Below, one piece after another: positions 9,719-18,848 of a DNA stretch of 64,000 nt (position 1 is the stretch's first letter; every line of letters begins with the position of its first letter). The position numbers were made by a program, and so were the translations under genes. The notes under the pieces were generated by a model that had not been told where the DNA came from, did no database searches, and saw only the letters and a list, made by a program, of their open reading frames with translations. The stretch comes from Alkanindiges illinoisensis (GTDB lineage: Bacteria; Pseudomonadota; Gammaproteobacteria; Pseudomonadales; Moraxellaceae), in assembly GCF_004377485.1 (NCBI RefSeq), contig NZ_SNTY01000009.1:1-64000 (forward strand), in the 5' to 3' direction.

Positions 9719-10096
9719 TTAATCTTTTTTGGCATCAGCAGTTTCTTCAGCTGCATTAGCTTCTGCTTTGGCAGCAGTTTTATTGGCTGCTTCAGCAGTT
9801 GCATTGGCCGCATCAGCAGCAGAGCGCGCAGCCGCAGCTTGCGCATCATCGGCAGCATCGCCTACTGCATCGGCTGCATTAATAGCTGTACCTGCAACGA
9901 CTGCACCAGCAGTTTTGGCAGCTTCAGCAGTTTTGGCAGCAGCTTCACGGCCTTCCTCTTCAGCACGCTCAGCAGCAACACTGGCATCCTGAGCAGCAGA
10001 GTCAGCAGTAGCTTCTGCATGCTCTTGAGTGCGTTCGCTACATGCAACCAGGGAAAAAGGAATTGCCAAAGCAGCAATCAGTAAAATATGTTTCAT
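9719..10096 (-). CDS. Ala-rich lipoprotein (B)
   Basis: 125-residue lipoprotein, lipobox SLVAC with Cys19. The mature protein is almost entirely Ala, Glu, Lys and Asp in an apparently helical pattern (AADAANATAEAANKTAAKAE type). It begins 25 bases after the pgk stop on the same strand and may be cotranscribed with pgk, ending at its own terminator. It is paralogous to the gene at 8755-9165: the first 20 residues match at most positions and the GAGGTG leader is shared. The A copy gained a Thr-rich repeat and B kept the charged helix. Function not recognised. Confidence 0.75.
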   Translation of the reverse strand: MKHILLIAALAIPFSLVACSERTQEHAEATADSAAQDASVAAERAEEEGREAAAKTAEAAKTAGAVVAGTAINAADAVGDAADDAQAAAARSAADAANATAEAANKTAAKAEANAAEETADAKKD

Positions 10097-10121
10097 AAGT
10101 CACCTCACAAACCAAGTAGAA

Positions 10122-11315
10122 TTAGTTATTGGAATAACGCTCGGTTAATACAGCAACTGCTGGTAGAACCTTGCCTTCGACAAATTCCAGAAAAGCGCCA
10201 CCACCTGTTGAGATATAACCAATTTGATTAGATACTTCATATTTATCAATCGCTGACAGCGTATCACCACCGCCAGCAATGGAAAAGCCTTCACTGTCGG
10301 CAATTGCCTGTGCAAGTGTTTGAGTTCCGTTACCAAAGGCATCAACCTCAAATACACCCACCGGGCCATTCCATAAAATGGTCTTGGCATTTTTTAGTAA
10401 TGCTGCAAATTGCTGGGCAGTTTGTGGGCCAATGTCCAGAATCATGTCATTGTCACTAATGTCGCTTACATTTTTAGTGACTGCTTGGCTATTGGCTACA
10501 AAATCCATGAAATCGCCACTGAGCTGGCTGGCATCGGCAACTACCACATCAACTGGCAAAGGCACATTCACCTTGGCCGCAATGGCCTTGGCGGTATCAA
10601 TCAGATCTGCTTCATACAGAGACTTGCCCACGTTGTAGCCAGCGGCTGCAAGGAAGGTATTGGCAATACCACCGCCCACAATGAGCTGATCGCAAATACC
10701 GGACAGCGAGTTTAAAACATCCAGCTTGGTAGACACCTTGGAACCCGCCACAATGGCCACCATTGGTTTTTCTGGCGCCTGCATGGCACGGCCCAGTGCA
10801 TCCAGCTCGGCTGCCAGTAATGGGCCTGCTACGGCAACCTTGGCCAGTCTTGCTACGCCTTCAGTCGAGGCCTCAGCACGGTGCGCAGTGCCAAATGCAT
10901 CCATCACAAACACATCGCACAAATTGGCATAGGCTTGGGCCAGTTCACTGCTGTTTTTCTTTTCGCCCTTGTTAAAACGCACATTTTCCAGCAAAACCAC
11001 CTGACCAGGATTTACCTCAACACCATTTAAATAATCATCCTTTAAAGCAACAGGCTGGCCTAGCGCGTTCGATAAATACTGTGCAACAGGTGCCAGCGAT
11101 TGCTCTGCCTTTGGCTCCCCTTCAACTGGACGACCCAAGTGCGAGCACACAATGACTGCTGCACCCTGCTTTAGGGCTTGCTGGATGGTGGGCAACGCCG
11201 CACGCAGGCGGGCATCGCTGGTAATTTGTCCATTTTTAACAGGAACATTTAAATCTTCGCGGATTAAAACGCGCTTGCCGTTTAAATCAAGATCGGTCAT
11301 ACGTTGAAAATTCAT
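10122..11315 (-). CDS. pgk: Phosphoglycerate kinase
   Basis: Transfers phosphate between 1,3-bisphosphoglycerate and ADP in glycolysis, and runs in reverse for gluconeogenesis. The protein is 397 residues with the chosen start (E. coli 387). Conserved parts include [21 protein letters not shown], the [11 protein letters not shown] substrate loop, [11 protein letters not shown] and the C-terminal nucleotide motif GGGDTLSA with the STGGGAFLE helix start. The ATG at 11315 is chosen because GGTGGAG lies seven bases before it. A GTG four codons upstream falls inside that ribosome site. The lipoprotein B gene follows within 25 bases, and fba lies 1.5 kb downstream. Confidence 0.97.
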   Translation of the reverse strand: MNFQRMTDLDLNGKRVLIREDLNVPVKNGQITSDARLRAALPTIQQALKQGAAVIVCSHLGRPVEGEPKAEQSLAPVAQYLSNALGQPVALKDDYLNGVEVNPGQVVLLENVRFNKGEKKNSSELAQAYANLCDVFVMDAFGTAHRAEASTEGVARLAKVAVAGPLLAAELDALGRAMQAPEKPMVAIVAGSKVSTKLDVLNSLSGICDQLIVGGGIANTFLAAAGYNVGKSLYEADLIDTAKAIAAKVNVPLPVDVVVADASQLSGDFMDFVANSQAVTKNVSDISDNDMILDIGPQTAQQFAALLKNAKTILWNGPVGVFEVDAFGNGTQTLAQAIADSEGFSIAGGGDTLSAIDKYEVSNQIGYISTGGGAFLEFVEGKVLPAVAVLTERYSNN

Positions 11316-11512
11316 TTTAATCTCCACCCTTTATCAAGAAATCATTGCCAAAATAATTGGCGCAAATGTTAAAGCAAATCATTACGGGAATCTATGTTTC
11401 AATTTACGAAGAAATAATGAAATTTAGCGAAACGAATTGGACAAATACCGTATAAAATCCTATTGTCTAGACAGAGAAGTCTACCCATTCAGGTTTTGGA
11501 TCTATTTTAACC

Positions 11513-11896
11513 ATGTCAATAAACCCTGTTCCCTCACAGAATATTCGAAACGTTTTGGGTGAACGTTTGGCAAGCTGCTGCTTTGACCCGATAACTGGTT
11601 TTTTTCGTGATGGCTTTTGCCATACCGGTCCTTATGATCTTGGCCAGCACACGGTATGTGCACAGATGACCTCAGAATTTTTAAGCTTTTCACAGCAGGT
11701 TGGTAACGACCTAAGTACACCATTGCCCGAAATTGGTTTTGACGGCTTGCAACCGGGTGATTTCTGGTGCATTTGTGTGACACGCTGGAAAGAAGCGTAT
11801 GATGCCGGGGTCGCTCCCCCGATCAAATTACAAGCATGCCATGAACGGGCGTTGGATTTTATATCACTGGAGGTGCTGCGTAATTATGCGATCTGA
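11513..11896 (+). CDS. DUF2237 family protein
   Basis: 127-residue protein of the DUF2237 family, recognised by NVLGERLASC, DPITGFFRDGFC, GPYDLGQHTVCAQMT and the GDFWCICVTRW motif near residue 82. The many conserved Cys residues suggest a metal site, although no biochemical role is established to my knowledge. The stop overlaps the maf start (ATGCGATCTGA, 11886-11896), so the two genes are translationally coupled. That ties this family to nucleotide quality control by context only. Confidence 0.85.
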   Translation: MSINPVPSQNIRNVLGERLASCCFDPITGFFRDGFCHTGPYDLGQHTVCAQMTSEFLSFSQQVGNDLSTPLPEIGFDGLQPGDFWCICVTRWKEAYDAGVAPPIKLQACHERALDFISLEVLRNYAI

Positions 11897-12491
11897 TCAA
11901 TTTCGGCCACCGATTATTCTGGCCTCGACCTCAAGCATTCGGCGTCAGCTTTTATCACGCCTCAATGTCCCCTTCGATGTGATTTCCCCAGAAATTGATG
12001 AATCGCCTTTTGAGCGAGAAAATGCCCAGACCCTGTCCTGTCGTCTGGCAGAACAAAAAGCAGCAACCATATCAGCACAGTTTCCTCATGCACTGGTGAT
12101 TGGTTCTGATCAGGTGGTGTGGATTGAAAGTGAACCGCATGTGTTTATTGGCAAACCTTTAACCGCAGCTCGGGCTTATGAGCAATTACGCAATCTTTCC
12201 GGCAAGCTGGTGCATTTTGAAACTGCCGTTAATGTGCAGTGCCAGCAGTTAAATATTAACCGTACTGAATTGATCCGTTTTCTGGTGCATTTTCGCAATT
12301 TAAGCGCGGTTGAAATTCAGCGTTATGTGGCGTTCGACCAGCCATTTTATTCAGCAGGCAGTATCAAAGCCGAAAGTTTGGGCATTAGCCTGTTTGAAGC
12401 CATGCATGGTGAAGACTTTACGGCACTGATGGGTTTGCCCTTGATTAAACTCAGCCAGATGTTGCGTGAAGTCGGCTGGCAAGTGCCTTAA
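11886..12491 (+). CDS. Maf-type nucleotide pyrophosphatase (YceF-like)
   Basis: 201-residue Maf/Ham1-superfamily enzyme. The ILASTSSIRRQLL opening, the GSDQVVWI motif with catalytic Asp, GKPLT and the AGSIKAESLGISLFE segment match the YceF (7-methyl-GTP pyrophosphatase) branch rather than YhdE, because the diagnostic region reads SDQV and KAES. It would hydrolyse modified GTP to the monophosphate and so clean the nucleotide pool. The start ATG at 11886 overlaps the end of the DUF2237 gene by 11 bases, and GGAGG lies about 13 bases upstream. A frame extending further upstream would run through the DUF2237 gene and is not believed. A terminator follows. Confidence 0.88.
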   Translation: MRSDQFRPPIILASTSSIRRQLLSRLNVPFDVISPEIDESPFERENAQTLSCRLAEQKAATISAQFPHALVIGSDQVVWIESEPHVFIGKPLTAARAYEQLRNLSGKLVHFETAVNVQCQQLNINRTELIRFLVHFRNLSAVEIQRYVAFDQPFYSAGSIKAESLGISLFEAMHGEDFTALMGLPLIKLSQMLREVGWQVP

Positions 12492-12513
12492 CTGTTTTAG
12501 CCTATAGATTACA

Positions 12514-12548
12514 TAAAAAAAGCCCTTTGGATTTAAAAGGGCTTTTTT
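12514..12548. terminator. Strong terminator after maf
   Basis: AAAAAAGCCCTTT and AAAGGGCTTTTTT form a stem of about 12 bp around a short loop, with U/A runs on both sides. It ends the DUF2237-maf transcript, and on the minus strand the broken lipoprotein gene. Confidence 0.9.
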
Positions 12549-12625
12549 GATTCCGTAAATAAAATTATTTTGCTATCTCAATAATTTAAGATCATCATTT
12601 CAATTTAGATACGCATCAAATTGAT

Positions 12626-14121
12626 TTATGAATATACATTCCATGTGTCTAGTAAACGCCAAATTGCAGCATCTATTTCTTTCCAATTTTTTAAATCTTT
12701 GACCGTAGCCTGCCACTCTACCCTTAGCCCGCCATATAAATTGGTATAACTTGTCGCATAAATGGTCATATTTTCCGAATGCACGTTCTTACTCGTATAT
12801 AAATAAACCTGGGGATGATGTGGATGACGGGTTATGCCAAGACATATTGAATTATTGCTCTCATCGGAAGGATAACACTCCAGACCAAATGCTTCATATT
12901 TTAGGCGTTTATTCGCTAATCCATTCAAAGTTAATAAATAATCAATCCTTTTTTTGGGCCATGTTAATTTGGATGAGTCAAAATTTTCGACTGGCTGTAA
13001 TGTAACTCTGACTTGATTTAATAGGGGATACATTGAATTATCAAAGATTGGAATATTTTTTGCGTTATTGATAATTAAATCGAATTTAAAGGCATTATTA
13101 ATGTCGGTAATATCTTTTATTTCTTCAGGTTTAAATTTTAAAATTTTCTTTGGTACATAGTTAACAGGAAACTGACCTAAGAAGAACTTTCCATTAGGAT
13201 CGTTGTATTCAAAAGTATTTAACTTTCCAGCCTTTGCATTAATTAACAACTGCGGCGTTACTTTCCATGTCACGATATCGCCAGTTTTTAAGCTATTACG
13301 ATACGTTTTAATCGGTGCGTCTATTTTTAAGGGAGAAACATTCCATGCAGTCAATAACCTCCAGATTGCTTCATCAATTTGCTGGGCTTTAGCCAAGTTT
13401 TTTTTATCTGTACGCCACTCAACCTCTACTCCACCAAATACCAATTCGGTGCTTTTACTTTCTAGTAACTCATCCTTACCCAAAGACGCATATAAATGAA
13501 AACCTGAAATTAGTTTATTTTTAGATTGACCCAGACAGGTTTTGCTACCGCTACCGTCTGCATAAACCCTGTCATAACAGGTTAAACCATTATTTATAAG
13601 GATAGGATTATGGTCTAACACTGCGAGTTCAGGATCAAAATCTTGTTTGGTTGTTCTGGTTAACCTATCCACATAAACAGGTTTGACATTGACTACAACC
13701 TGATCAGGGTCATCTAATTAATGAATAAGGACTTTATTAATATCGGTTGGCAGCGCTGTAGGACCATTAAAATACAAATAAAACTCAAGCCCATATGGAA
13801 GATCCATTGCTTTTACTGGCAGCGTTTTGGCTGTATGTTCATCAAGTTTTTCAAACTTTATAGGTTGATGGTCTATCGGAAACTGGCCAATATAATAAAC
13901 ATATTGAGGACGATAAAATTCTGCTTCACATCTTAGGCATTTCATATCAGGAATATGGTGCCGCCGCTTACCTAGTTTGTTTTTATAATAAAGCGGTCAT
14001 TAAATTTCCAGGTGACAATTTCGCCCTCGTTCCCAGGACTTTTCGGTTTCAGACCACAAGCACTTAAAATCAGAACACTGCAAAACAGGGTAATCATGCG
14101 CCGAATTTTAATCACTGCCAC
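12626..14121 (-). pseudogene. Broken lipoprotein gene with two copies of an unknown domain
   Basis: Reading from GTG 14121 (or ATG 14097) gives a lipoprotein signal with lipobox ILSAC, then GEIVTWKF. The frame then runs into TAG. A +1/-1 shift near 14020 restores a frame that continues through YIGQFPID (13945-13718) to an in-frame TAA at 13718. The same frame then stays open for 348 residues to 12626. The two halves repeat one domain: G-D/E-IVTWK, then GQFP, then a Cys-x(n)-CLG pair, V-EVEWR/RVEWQ, and a closing IDEAIWRLLTAWNV / IDAAIWRLLDTWNV. One frameshift and one nonsense codon, both in repeat one, mark it as a pseudogene. The family is unrecognised. A periplasmic immunity or adaptor protein is only a guess. 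Confidence 0.75.
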
Positions 14122-14181
14122 GATTCCCTGCCTTATGCTTTATCAGGTTATAAACTATACTTTATAGAATGAAGAGTTATA

Positions 14182-16059
14182 TTAACTAGCCCGCTTTAAA
14201 CCCTGTTTTTTCAGCGTCACCATCAGCAAATGTACCGCCGCTGGCGTGACCCCAGGAATACGGCCTGCCTGCGCCAAGCTGGCCGGACGCACATCTTTAA
14301 GTTTTTGGGTGATTTCACGGGATAAACCGGATACCGCATCGTAGTCAAAATCAATCGGCAACAAACTTTCTTCCAGTTTTTTCAGTTGCGCAACATCGTC
14401 CTGCTGGCGATCAATATAACCCGCGTATTTAACACTGATTTCAATTTGCTCACCCACCAACTGGGAAACGTCTGAACCTGTGAGTTCAGCGATCTGGTTA
14501 AACGTTACGTTTGGACGCTTGAGCAAGTCAATGGCATTGCATTCCTTGCTCAGCACTTCGCCAGTTTGCTCCACAAAGCGCTGGCCCAACTTGTTATTAG
14601 GCGCTGCCCATAATGCCCTTAAACGTGCAGTTTCTTGTTCAACGCTTTCCATTTTTTCGCAAAAATGCGCCCAGCGTGCGTCATCTACCAGTCCCATTTC
14701 CCGGCCAATAGCAGTCAGACGCTGGTCAGCATTGTCTTCACGCAGCATCAGGCGGTATTCGGCACGACTGGTAAACATACGGTACGGCTCTTTGGTACCC
14801 AGCGTAATCAGGTCATCGACCAATACACCCATATAAGCCTGATCACGACTAGGCGTCCAGCCGTCCTGATCCCAGGCCCGGCGAGCTGCATTTAAACCAG
14901 CCAGCAAGCCCTGTGCACCCGCTTCTTCATAACCTGTTGTTCCATTAATTTGACCAGCAAAAAACAGGTTTTTAATCGACTTGGTTTCCAGTGTTGGCTT
15001 AAGTGCCTGCGGATTGAAATAATCATATTCAATGGCATAACCGGGACGCAGGATATGCGCATTTTCCATGCCCTTAATTGAGCGTACCAGCTTAAACTGG
15101 ATATCAAACGGCAAGCTGGTTGAAATCCCATTTGGATACAGCTCATGCGTGGTTAGGCCTTCTGGCTCCAGAAAAATCTGATGGCTGTCCTTATCACTAA
15201 AGCGATGGATTTTGTCTTCAATAGATGGACAATAGCGCGGCCCTACCCCTTCAATCACGCCTGTGTACATGGGTGAGCGATCCAGACCACTACGGATAAT
15301 ATCGTGGGTTTGTTCGTTGGTATGCGTGATATAGCAATTGATTTGCTGCGGGTGCATCGACACGTCACCCATAAAAGACATCACGGGCGTTGGGGTGTCA
15401 CCCGGTTGCGGCGTCATGACTGAAAAGTCTACTGATCGCGCATCAATCCGTGGTGGTGTTCCGGTTTTTAAGCGGCCAACCGGTAAATTCAGTTCACGCA
15501 AACGGTCTGCCAGTGCAATGGATGGTGGATCACCCGCGCGGCCACCACGGGACTGCTGTAAACCCACATGAATCACGCCGCCCAAGAACGTTCCGGTAGT
15601 AAGCACGACAGATTTGGCATCAAAGCGAATGCCCATTTGCGTAATAACGCCTTTAACGGTATCGCCTTCAACCACCAGATCATCAGCAGCCTGCTGGAAA
15701 ATATCCAGATTAGGCTGGTTTTCCAGTACATCGCGAATGGCAGCCTTGTACAAAATACGGTCAGCCTGCGCACGGGTTGCCCGCACCGCTGCGCCCTTAC
15801 GGCCATTGAGTACACGGAACTGGATACCACCTTTATCGGCGGCCAGCGCCATGGCACCACCCAACGCATCAATTTCACGCACCAGATGTGATTTGCCAAT
15901 ACCGCCAATGGCAGGATTGCAGCTCATTTGTCCTAAAGTTTCAATATTATGCGTGAGCAGCAGGGTTTGTCGCCCCATACGGGCAGCAGCAAGCGCGGCT
16001 TCAGTACCGGCATGACCACCACCAATCACAATCACGTCATACGCTTTAGGATAATGCAT
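14182..16059 (-). CDS. mnmG: tRNA uridine-34 carboxymethylaminomethyl synthase subunit
   Basis: FAD-dependent partner of MnmE in making cmnm5U34 on wobble positions of several tRNAs. The 625 residues compare with 629 in E. coli. The dinucleotide-binding motif [12 protein letters not shown] is at residues 11-22. The family signatures [26 protein letters not shown] and [18 protein letters not shown] are intact, as is the C-terminal helical domain that contacts MnmE ([20 protein letters not shown]). It is not followed by rsmG (gidB) within the window. Upstream lies a 338-base spacer with a small broken ORF. Confidence 0.97.
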   Translation of the reverse strand: MHYPKAYDVIVIGGGHAGTEAALAAARMGRQTLLLTHNIETLGQMSCNPAIGGIGKSHLVREIDALGGAMALAADKGGIQFRVLNGRKGAAVRATRAQADRILYKAAIRDVLENQPNLDIFQQAADDLVVEGDTVKGVITQMGIRFDAKSVVLTTGTFLGGVIHVGLQQSRGGRAGDPPSIALADRLRELNLPVGRLKTGTPPRIDARSVDFSVMTPQPGDTPTPVMSFMGDVSMHPQQINCYITHTNEQTHDIIRSGLDRSPMYTGVIEGVGPRYCPSIEDKIHRFSDKDSHQIFLEPEGLTTHELYPNGISTSLPFDIQFKLVRSIKGMENAHILRPGYAIEYDYFNPQALKPTLETKSIKNLFFAGQINGTTGYEEAGAQGLLAGLNAARRAWDQDGWTPSRDQAYMGVLVDDLITLGTKEPYRMFTSRAEYRLMLREDNADQRLTAIGREMGLVDDARWAHFCEKMESVEQETARLRALWAAPNNKLGQRFVEQTGEVLSKECNAIDLLKRPNVTFNQIAELTGSDVSQLVGEQIEISVKYAGYIDRQQDDVAQLKKLEESLLPIDFDYDAVSGLSREITQKLKDVRPASLAQAGRIPGVTPAAVHLLMVTLKKQGLKRAS

Positions 16060-16164
16060 CTTGATGTCTACAGGCTAAAAAACAGGCGGCAATTATAGTC
16101 TACTTTTGTCATTCGCCATAGTAATAGTTAAGGATCTATTTTCAGCTATTTGCTTGCAACAACC

Positions 16165-16308
16165 ATGCGTGACCGCTTAAAAGTATTTCAGTTACCAGAA
16201 TTTATTTTGGACGATGCTGGATTTCAGTGAGCAGTAATATTACTTGCTATGAGCTTATTGAATGCTCTGCTGGCTTTATTAATTTCTTTCAATGTTAATT
16301 TGTTTTAA
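16165..16308 (+). pseudogene. Possible remnant of a small membrane protein ORF
   Basis: An ATG at 16165 opens 21 codons ending in TGA at 16228. The same frame then continues for 25 strongly hydrophobic codons (AVILLAMSLLNALLALLI) to TAA at 16306. Read through the TGA, this would be a 47-residue protein with one membrane helix. There is no clear ribosome site. It may be a nonsense-inactivated small gene or the tail end of lost sequence. Low certainty. Confidence 0.25.
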
Positions 16309-16335
16309 CCTGTAGCATCTACTGCCATTTATTCA

Positions 16336-16366
16336 AATAAAAAGCCTGCTGAGCTTAAGCAGGCTT
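16336..16366 (-). terminator. Terminator of the BASS transporter gene
   Basis: AAGCCTGCT (16342-16350) and AGCAGGCTT (16358-16366) pair over a seven-base loop. On the minus strand TTTATT follows the stem. Confidence 0.85.
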
Positions 16367-16397
16367 GATTTAATTACTTTTTAATATAATTTACCCA

Positions 16398-17294
16398 TCA
16401 GGATTTATGCATTGAAGTGGTTGGCACCGGAACTGTTTTGTTAAATTTGCCTTTGCTAATAATCAGGCCAAAGATTGCGGCATAAATAAACATAAACATG
16501 GAATAGACCGCAGCAGGAATGGCGACAGTCATGTTATTCATTAAGCTAAGCGCAATGGTTAAGGCAAGCGTGCCATTGTGGTTACCGATTTCAAAGGCGC
16601 TGGCCCGTGCCTGAGCTTCGCCAATTCCCAACAAACGTGGAACCACATAGCCCACACACAGGCTAAGAATGCAAAACAATGATGTTGCTGTACCCACCTG
16701 CACCAGATACTCAACCACATGGTCTTTTTCCTGAAACAATGCACCCAGTATGAGTAGCGCCAGCAAAACCACGGAGAAAACCCTGACCGGCTTATCCATG
16801 CGCCTAGCAAAATTAGGCGCATAATGGCGCACCACCATGCCGATGGCAACCGGCACAATGACAATGGCAAATACCTGCAAAACCTTGGAGAATTGCAAGC
16901 TAAGCTGCTCATCGCTATTGAGGAAATAACGGCTGGCCCAGTTAACAATCAACGGCAGGGTAAAGGCTGCCAATATGGAATTAATGGCTGTCAGGGTAAT
17001 ATTCAATGCAATATCACCCTTAAACAAATAGCTGTACAAATTGGCAGTGGCACCACCCGGGGATGCAGCCAGTAGCATCATGCCCAGCGCGAGTAAAGGT
17101 GACAGGCTAAACACCTGGGTAATAACAAAGGCAAGCCCTGTGAGCACAATAAGCTGGCAAACCAGCGCAATAAATACTGCTTTTGGATGCTGCGCAACCC
17201 GGGCAAAATCCCTGAGGCTAAGCTCCAGGCCCAAGCCCATCATCACCACTGCAAGCGCCAGTGGCAGCAGTTGTACAATAATATTTGATTCCAT
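16398..17294 (-). CDS. Bile acid:sodium symporter family transporter
   Basis: 298-residue inner-membrane protein of the BASS family, a secondary transporter of organic anions such as bile acids, keto acids or pantoate. About nine to ten hydrophobic segments cover the length. The family signature around AASPGGATANLYSYLFKGD (about residues 77-95) and the EIGNHNGTLALTI motif (about 236-248) correspond to the two crossover helices that form the sodium and substrate sites. It lies downstream of alkB on the same strand but is separated by a terminator, so joint transcription is doubtful. The substrate cannot be told. Confidence 0.88.
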   Translation of the reverse strand: MESNIIVQLLPLALAVVMMGLGLELSLRDFARVAQHPKAVFIALVCQLIVLTGLAFVITQVFSLSPLLALGMMLLAASPGGATANLYSYLFKGDIALNITLTAINSILAAFTLPLIVNWASRYFLNSDEQLSLQFSKVLQVFAIVIVPVAIGMVVRHYAPNFARRMDKPVRVFSVVLLALLILGALFQEKDHVVEYLVQVGTATSLFCILSLCVGYVVPRLLGIGEAQARASAFEIGNHNGTLALTIALSLMNNMTVAIPAAVYSMFMFIYAAIFGLIISKGKFNKTVPVPTTSMHKS

Positions 17295-17396
17295 GTCGTG
17301 GCTTCCCTGAAGTGACTATTTTGCTGATTGCAGGGTTTCACCTTAGCAAATACTGTCACCGTGGAACAACCCGGAACATGCACTGGCCAGTTTGCC

Positions 17397-17421
17397 ATAA
17401 AAAACCCGTCAATTGACGGGT
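17397..17421 (-). terminator. alkB terminator
   Basis: ACCCGTCAATTGACGGGT (17404-17421) is a perfect 18-base palindrome. On the minus strand it is followed by TTTTTATGG, a good intrinsic terminator 44 bases after the alkB stop. Confidence 0.85.
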
Positions 17422-17464
17422 CGCAGGGTACAGCTACAGCAACAACAACTTTTGTGCAATTGGC

Positions 17465-18697
17465 CTATTCAGTTTCAGCCAGCTTGCCAACCTTGGTTAA
17501 CAACTGATCGACTACGCCATATTTGGCAAACAGGCGGGCACGCGCTTTGGGATGCACATTGGCCTTGTTCAAGTCACCTTTATAGTGATCCACCACACGC
17601 TGATCCATTAATTTAAACCACCACTGTGGAATGATGGCTGGCAGCAATAATGAAGAATAGCCTGCTGGCAATTGTGGCACGTCATCAAAATGGCGCAGGG
17701 CCTGAAAGGCGCGGGTTGGATAGGCATGATGGTCAGAATGACGCTGCAGCTGGTACAAGAACAGGTTGGTTACCATGCTATTGCTGTTCCAGCTGTGTTC
17801 CGGCATGGTGCGCACATACTTACCATCCGGTAATTGCTCACGCTTTAAGCCGTAATGTTCAAGATAGTTGATTACCTCAAACAGGGTAAATCCATAGACG
17901 GCCTGAGTCAGCATATATGGAATGACCCGGCGGCCAAATATCGCAATCATCGCGGCATGAAATGCCGCAGACATGGCCCAGCCTTGTAGCAGCTCATTGT
18001 CCAGGCACCAGAATTGCTTGCCCTTGCGTGCCAGACGGCGGGTCTCGATTTCAATGGCTGATTTGAAGCTCCCAACGACGGTGCGTGGCCAGAACTGCCA
18101 GAAGCTTTCACCCATTTGTGACGATGCCGGATCTTCCGGCGTGGCAACGCGCTTGTGATGTCCGTACGGATGCTCAATACGGAAATGGATATAACCGGTT
18201 GGCAGCAGTGCCAGATGTGATAAATAATGATAAACCTTTTCAGATTTGTGGCTTAGTTCATGCGCTGTGTTTAAAGCAATGCCATTGACGGCACCCACCG
18301 ACATTCCTAGAACAATCTGGTCAATTAACGGGGTTCCCTTGCGGCTTGCAGCATAGGCGCCTACCACGGTTGCCAAATACTGGGCTGGAATATAGGCTTT
18401 AACGATACGCATATAATATGGATCGTTTTCCAGCTCTTTAATGGCTTCTTCGGGGTGATTTTCAGCATCTGCACCCACTATCTTGTCAATCAGTGGAATC
18501 ACGCCATGCATCATGATTGGCCCTAGACCAGCCAGCACACGCAGCTTTTTGGGGGCAATGGCGTATCCTGCAGCTGCACCTAGTCCAATGAGCGGCAAGG
18601 CAGGGCTTAACAGCCACAAATAGCGCTTGGGATCTTTATGTTTGGCGTTTTCAGTGGCTCGCTGTTTAAGCAAGGCCATCGGGGTGTTGGCGTTCAT
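17465..18697 (-). CDS. alkB: Integral-membrane alkane 1-monooxygenase
   Basis: Non-haem di-iron hydroxylase that oxidises the terminal methyl of medium- or long-chain n-alkanes to 1-alkanols in the inner membrane, using electrons from rubredoxin. All His boxes are present: HELSHK (146-151), EHPYGHHKRVATPEDPASS (175-193), NYLEHYGL (277-284) and LQRHSDHHA (317-325). About six membrane helices surround them. The length (410) fits AlkB/AlkM. GGAG lies nine bases before the ATG. It is divergent from an AraC-type regulator across 151 bases, the arrangement known for alkM-alkR in Acinetobacter. A perfect 15-base palindrome sits 19 bases upstream of the start. No rubredoxin gene is nearby. Confidence 0.96.
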   Translation of the reverse strand: MNANTPMALLKQRATENAKHKDPKRYLWLLSPALPLIGLGAAAGYAIAPKKLRVLAGLGPIMMHGVIPLIDKIVGADAENHPEEAIKELENDPYYMRIVKAYIPAQYLATVVGAYAASRKGTPLIDQIVLGMSVGAVNGIALNTAHELSHKSEKVYHYLSHLALLPTGYIHFRIEHPYGHHKRVATPEDPASSQMGESFWQFWPRTVVGSFKSAIEIETRRLARKGKQFWCLDNELLQGWAMSAAFHAAMIAIFGRRVIPYMLTQAVYGFTLFEVINYLEHYGLKREQLPDGKYVRTMPEHSWNSNSMVTNLFLYQLQRHSDHHAYPTRAFQALRHFDDVPQLPAGYSSLLLPAIIPQWWFKLMDQRVVDHYKGDLNKANVHPKARARLFAKYGVVDQLLTKVGKLAETE

Positions 18698-18715
18698 GAA
18701 ACTTCACTCCGGCAA

Positions 18716-18730
18716 TCATAGACTCTATGA
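18716..18730. promoter_or_regulatory. Palindrome in the alkB-regulator divergent spacer
   Basis: TCATAGA-C-TCTATGA is a perfect 7+1+7 inverted repeat located 19 bases upstream of alkB, where a promoter -10 or operator would lie. It could bind a dimeric repressor or the AraC-type activator. Function is inferred from position only. Confidence 0.45.
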
Positions 18731-18848
18731 CCTTATCATTGACCAATGGTAGAATAACTGCCAGTGGTGATCGTCCAAAAAATCTATTGCAGACACTTTT
18801 GACATCATTTGTAATAAAGACCAGAAACATTGCACAGCAGAGCCCGCC

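Larger units (their letters stand above)
16060..16397. other. Spacer upstream of mnmG
   Basis: 338 bases with the minus-strand mnmG promoter region near 16060-16140, a small interrupted hydrophobic ORF at 16165-16308, and the transporter terminator at 16336-16366. No RNA gene seen. Confidence 0.4.

Noticed and set aside
18805-18848. TTGACA word before the AraC regulator as a promoter
   Set aside because: TTGACA occurs near 18797, but no acceptable -10 lies 16-18 bases downstream.
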